Source of the DNA: Ktedonobacterales bacterium
GTDB taxonomy: Bacteria > Chloroflexota > Ktedonobacteria > Ktedonobacterales > JADMIN01
Assembly (NCBI GenBank): GCA_025928125.1
Contig: JAICKD010000108.1
Coordinates: 1 to 8,076, forward strand
Length of the DNA stretch: 8,076 nucleotides
Direction: 5' to 3'
Shown here: one piece after another, positions 5,568 to 8,076 of the stretch
Layout of the letters: each line of letters begins with the position of its first letter
Numbering within the stretch: the first letter of the stretch is position 1
The notes under the pieces: model-generated
The model's input: the letters and a program-made list of their open reading frames with translations, nothing else
Databases searched by the model: none
What the model was told of the DNA's origin: nothing
Position numbers and translations under genes: made by a program

Positions 5568-6785
5568 CTATTGCGCGGCGGAAAGCGGTACTATCGCGGA
5601 GGGCGGAGAGGTGTGCCAGCGCCAGCACTCCGCACCGGTGCGTGTGTCGAGCGCGTAGAGCACACACTTCCCCCGTTTATCGTTGCGCACCAGATAGACC
5701 GCGCCATCGAGGACGACCGATGGAGTAAACGAGAACAAGACGCCTGGACTATTCCCCAGGGGCTGGCGCCAGAGAACCGCGCCATCCCCACTGCGCAGTG
5801 CATACGCTCCATCGGCACCGATATTGATGTAGAGAACATCACCGGCAGTGGCGGCTGAGGAGAGTCCTGGGGAGGTAAACTGGCGGCGCCAGCGCAGACT
5901 GCCGCTCTTCATCTCTAGAGCATAGAGAGAACGATCCCTGGAACTGACATAGATAGTCGTCTCGTGATGGGCTACCGCGCCAACATAGCGCCCCATACGA
6001 TGGGAATAACGCCAGACCTCCGCCCCGGTCGCGGCATCCAGGGCAAAGATACCGTCCTTCTCTGGATGACCGACCGAGCCACCTGTACCCGCATAGAGCA
6101 GATGGCCAGCGACGACTGGTGGCCCACTAATATGGCTCTGTATCATGGGTTGATAGAGCCAGCGGATCTGCCCATCCTGGGCGTTGATAGCGTAGATCCC
6201 CCAGTGGGTCGTAGCATAGAGTGTCTCGTCCACAACGGCATGGAGTGACATTGTTCCCTCTGAGGAACTTGTATCGATGGCGATACGCCAGAGGACGGTT
6301 CCATCCTGCGCGTTCAGGGCAAAGGTTCCGCTATACACGACGCCATTTTTCACGAGCGGAATAGCCCAATCCATGAACGGCATAGCGGTGACCTTGCCAT
6401 CGGTCGGGGTATGCCAGAGCAGAGATCCATCGTCGGCGTTGAACGCGCAGGTATAATTGTACTCGCCAAAGCCATCAATACAGACGTAGACAACGCCATT
6501 GGCTACCCGCGGCGTCGCGAACCCCACCCGTGGCGGTGGCGGAACACTCATCATGGGAGGATAGCTCGCCTCCCTGAGACTCACCAGCTTTACCTGTTGA
6601 CACCAGCGCGCCGTGCCGTCCGCAGCATTGAGGGCATAAAGGCAATTTCCAGTAGAAAGGTAGAGGGACCGGTCCTCTCGCACCGGAGCAACGGTAGTCA
6701 CGACAGCAACTTGTGGCGGTTCCTGACATCGGTTCAGAGTCACCTCATATAATGAGGATGTTTGGTTCTGGAAATTAAGGCGCAT
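5568..6785 (-). CDS. PQQ-like eight-repeat beta-propeller protein, BamB-like
   Basis: A 405-residue protein built almost entirely of PQQ-like (quinoprotein-type) repeats. The blade-closing pattern, roughly A-x-D/T-G-x-x-x-W, occurs eight times with tryptophans at 61, 124, 166, 209, 258, 299, 339 and 388, each preceded by a V/L-Y strand and followed by a short hydrophobic strand. That predicts an eight-bladed propeller. Residues 1-38 are a non-repeat N-terminal extension. There is no signal peptide or lipobox, so unlike BamB it should be cytoplasmic or need another exit route; in a monoderm it could not be an outer-membrane assembly factor. No quinone-dehydrogenase catalytic elements are visible, so it is likely a binding scaffold. 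The frame extends to GTG 6794, but ATG 6785 is chosen because AAGAAGG lies 8 bases upstream. Downstream of the BtuF-like gene on the same strand, 152 bases away; it converges on the Cys-rich gene. The partner is unknown. Confidence 0.85.
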   Translation of the reverse strand: MRLNFQNQTSSLYEVTLNRCQEPPQVAVVTTVAPVREDRSLYLSTGNCLYALNAADGTARWCQQVKLVSLREASYPPMMSVPPPPRVGFATPRVANGVVYVCIDGFGEYNYTCAFNADDGSLLWHTPTDGKVTAMPFMDWAIPLVKNGVVYSGTFALNAQDGTVLWRIAIDTSSSEGTMSLHAVVDETLYATTHWGIYAINAQDGQIRWLYQPMIQSHISGPPVVAGHLLYAGTGGSVGHPEKDGIFALDAATGAEVWRYSHRMGRYVGAVAHHETTIYVSSRDRSLYALEMKSGSLRWRRQFTSPGLSSAATAGDVLYINIGADGAYALRSGDGAVLWRQPLGNSPGVLFSFTPSVVLDGAVYLVRNDKRGKCVLYALDTRTGAECWRWHTSPPSAIVPLSAAQ

Positions 6786-6793
6786 AGCTGTCA

Positions 6794-6800
6794 CCTTCTT
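6794..6800 (-). promoter_or_regulatory. Shine-Dalgarno that selects ATG 6785
   Basis: On the minus strand AAGAAGG is 8 bases before ATG 6785. It overlaps the alternative GTG at 6794, which therefore has no usable ribosome site. Confidence 0.6.
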
Positions 6801-6914
6801 TTCCGAAAGCAGCGAATACCATGTGCTCGCCTACCGCACTATCCGCCGCAATTCGATTCCTAGATTCTTCCGGGGTCAGTGAACAGATTGATCAACCGCT
6901 TTCGGCTGTATCAA

Positions 6915-6941
6915 ATTGTAGCATAGAGGAGATTCTTTCAA
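6915..6941 (-). promoter_or_regulatory. weak candidate promoter for the beta-propeller gene
   Basis: On the minus strand TTGAAA (6936-6941) and TACAAT (6915-6920) are fair hexamers but only 15 bases apart, shorter than the usual 16-18. The -35 overlaps the stop of the BtuF-like gene. The gap 6786-6937 shows no convincing terminator, so read-through from the upstream gene is also possible. Confidence 0.2.
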
Positions 6942-7825
6942 TATGGCACGGGATGGAGAAACGCCGCCAGTAGTTCGAGGCTGTCTACCAGCCGGGGGCC
7001 AGGGCGGCTGAAGTAGGCTGAGCCATCGACGACGTGCACGCGCTCGTTGCGAACGCAGGGCAGGTCGCCGTAGCCGGGCATCGCTGCGAGGACCGGGAGA
7101 TCCTGCCGGGTGCGTTCGGCGCTGAAGCCGCAGCAGGAGATCACCATCACCTCCGGCGCGAACGCCCGCACCTGTTCCCATTCAATCTGCTCGGCGGGCT
7201 GCCCCTCACGCCCAAGGGGATCGTCTCCGCCCGCCAGCCGCACCAGTTCAGGGTTCCAGTGGCCGCCGCAGAAGAGCGGGTCGATCCATTCGAGAAACGC
7301 GACTCGCGGTGTTTCCGCTGCCCATGCCGCCGCTTTGCGTACCTGCTCGATGCGCGCCTCCAGCGACGTGACGAGCGTGCGGCTGGCCTTCAGGTGGTTG
7401 GTGGCCTCGCCCAGCATCTCGATATCGCCCAGCATATCGTTCAGCGAGACCGGCTCCAGGTTGATGACCTCAGGGATATGGGGCAGATCGCGGATGGCGT
7501 CGAGCACGTCTTCCATATCCACCGCGCAGACTGCGCAGAGTTGTTGCGCGAGCACCAGGTCGGGCTTCAGCTCAGCCAGCAGTTCGCGGTCGATGGTGTA
7601 GAGCGAGTGCGCGTTGCTCGCAAGCTGATCGCGCACAGCAGCGTCGATCTCGCCGCTAGACATATCGGGCCTGAGCCGTGAACGGGTAATCTGCGGCTTG
7701 CCCAGCACGACCGAGGGATAGTCGCACTCGTGGGTCACGGCGACCAGCAGGTCGGCCAGCCCCAGCGCGCAGATGATTTCAGTGGCGCTAGGCAAAAGTG
7801 AGACGATACGCGGCGCGTGCAACAT
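6938..7825 (-). CDS. BtuF-like cobalamin-binding / ABC substrate-binding protein without signal peptide
   Basis: A 295-residue protein of the BtuF/FepB-type periplasmic-binding fold. Family marks in order: RIVSLLPSATEI at 6-17, THECDYP at 31-37, LVLAQQLCAVCAV at 90-102 with two cysteines, a long linking helix near 133-170, FLEWIDPLFCGGHW then NPELVRLAGG at 178-200, and SRPGPRLVDSLELLA at 273-287. These identify the cobalamin-binding subgroup rather than the iron-siderophore one. The protein begins directly with the first strand of the fold, with no signal peptide or lipobox, and no BtuC or BtuD gene is in the window, so its site and partner are open. The frame reaches GTG 7837, but ATG 7825 is preferred because GAGGTG at 7830-7835 sits just upstream and the fold starts at once. 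The gap to the upstream gene is too short for a cobalamin riboswitch. Its 3' end is duplicated at 4173-4235. Confidence 0.85.
   Translation of the reverse strand: MLHAPRIVSLLPSATEIICALGLADLLVAVTHECDYPSVVLGKPQITRSRLRPDMSSGEIDAAVRDQLASNAHSLYTIDRELLAELKPDLVLAQQLCAVCAVDMEDVLDAIRDLPHIPEVINLEPVSLNDMLGDIEMLGEATNHLKASRTLVTSLEARIEQVRKAAAWAAETPRVAFLEWIDPLFCGGHWNPELVRLAGGDDPLGREGQPAEQIEWEQVRAFAPEVMVISCCGFSAERTRQDLPVLAAMPGYGDLPCVRNERVHVVDGSAYFSRPGPRLVDSLELLAAFLHPVPY
6951..7013. repeat. right copy of the 63-bp imperfect direct repeat
   Basis: Lies within the 3' end of the BtuF-like gene and matches 4173-4235 at 55 of 63 bases in the same orientation. Similarity ends a few codons before the stop on one side and just before the SRPGPRL codons on the other. 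Confidence 0.85.
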
Positions 7826-7922
7826 GGAACACCTCACAGGCGCGTAATAGACAGGAGCGTTGTCGCGAACGAGCCAGCTATCCGCCGCCGCGTCTGGATG
7901 GCTCCATGGGTAGCGCGGGCGA

Positions 7923-8076
7923 TCAATTCGCGGTCATCACGATCTGTCTAGCCCAGCGCAGAACGATCCGCGCGTTGTCGAGCAATTCCTGCGCTTTATC
8001 CGGTCCAACGGCGTCGTCGGCCAACTCCGCAGGCAGATCGTCCGTCAGGTACTTGGCCGGATGATAGGGCGTCAGG
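7923..8076 (-). CDS. C-terminal part of a probable HEPN-domain protein (cut by window edge)
   Basis: The minus strand is open from the window edge to a TGA at 7923-7925, giving 50 residues. They read YHPAKYLTDDLPAEL near the edge and then AQELLDNARIVLRWARQIV, an amphipathic helix. A Y-P-x-x-Y/D motif followed by a helix of the form A-x-x-L-L-x-x-A-R-x-I/V-L-x-W is typical of the C-terminal end of HEPN proteins, which are small helical proteins often paired with MNT nucleotidyltransferases. The R-x4-6-H RNase motif, if any, lies beyond the edge or is absent here. The gene ends 97 bases before the BtuF-like start, with no obvious terminator. Identification rests on a short segment. Confidence 0.55.
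   Translation of the reverse strand, partial: LTPYHPAKYLTDDLPAELADDAVGPDKAQELLDNARIVLRWARQIVMTAN

Noticed and set aside
7034..7681. 215-residue plus-strand open frame opposite the BtuF-like gene
   Set aside because: Shadow of a well-supported minus-strand gene; its sequence shows no family motif.
7871..7904. GAGCCA/TGGCTC inverted repeat after the HEPN-like gene, as a terminator
   Set aside because: The stem has a 4-base bulge and a 12-base loop and no T-run follows on the minus strand.
7838..7922. Cobalamin riboswitch ahead of the BtuF-like gene
   Set aside because: The intergenic gap is only 85 bases, shorter than a cobalamin riboswitch, and no B12-box-like pattern was seen.

Overview
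The window looks like a stretch of a GC-rich bacterial chromosome, most plausibly from the Chloroflexota (Ktedonobacteria-like). This is an inference from gene style: a twin-CXXC zinc-ribbon protein with a proline-rich linker and one membrane anchor, an NDUFA9-like SDR, a BtuF-like protein without a signal peptide, and an unrecognised Cys/Trp/Tyr-rich protein. No rRNA or other marker gene is present to prove it.

Layout from left to right. 155-1450 (+) is an EntS-type MFS exporter. It converges on 1477-2250 (-), a zinc-ribbon/TM/PsbP-like anchored protein. 2386-3297 (-) is an atypical SDR with a textbook ribosome site. A divergent gap then leads to 3501-4139 (+), a small membrane protein resembling the STM3941 family, best started at a TTG. 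4140-4512 has no intact gene but much structure: a minus-strand 36-codon remnant of the C-terminus of a BtuF-like protein (4160-4270), a near-consensus sigma70 promoter (TTGACA-17-TATACT, 4326-4354), a perfect Shine-Dalgarno (4386-4393) and a 35-bp tandem repeat in about 3.5 copies (4391-4511). Then come 4513-5505 (+), a cysteine-rich protein of unknown family with no signal peptide; 5568-6785 (-), an eight-repeat PQQ-like beta-propeller; 6938-7825 (-), the intact BtuF-like protein; and 7923-8076 (-), the C-terminal end of a probable HEPN-domain protein cut by the window edge.

The most interesting part is 4140-7013. The BtuF remnant and the 3' end of the intact btuF-like gene are 63-bp imperfect direct repeats (55 of 63 identical by hand alignment) that bracket the Cys-rich gene and the beta-propeller gene. 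The bracketed segment could therefore be an insertion or recombination product at the gene's 3' end, or the remnant of a deleted paralogue. Inside it, the tandem repeat separates a strong promoter and Shine-Dalgarno from the gene they should serve. Because 35 is not a multiple of 3, and because the array pushes the Shine-Dalgarno away from the start codon, copy number could control expression. The outer genes are ordinary housekeeping or accessory genes; no pathway links all of them.
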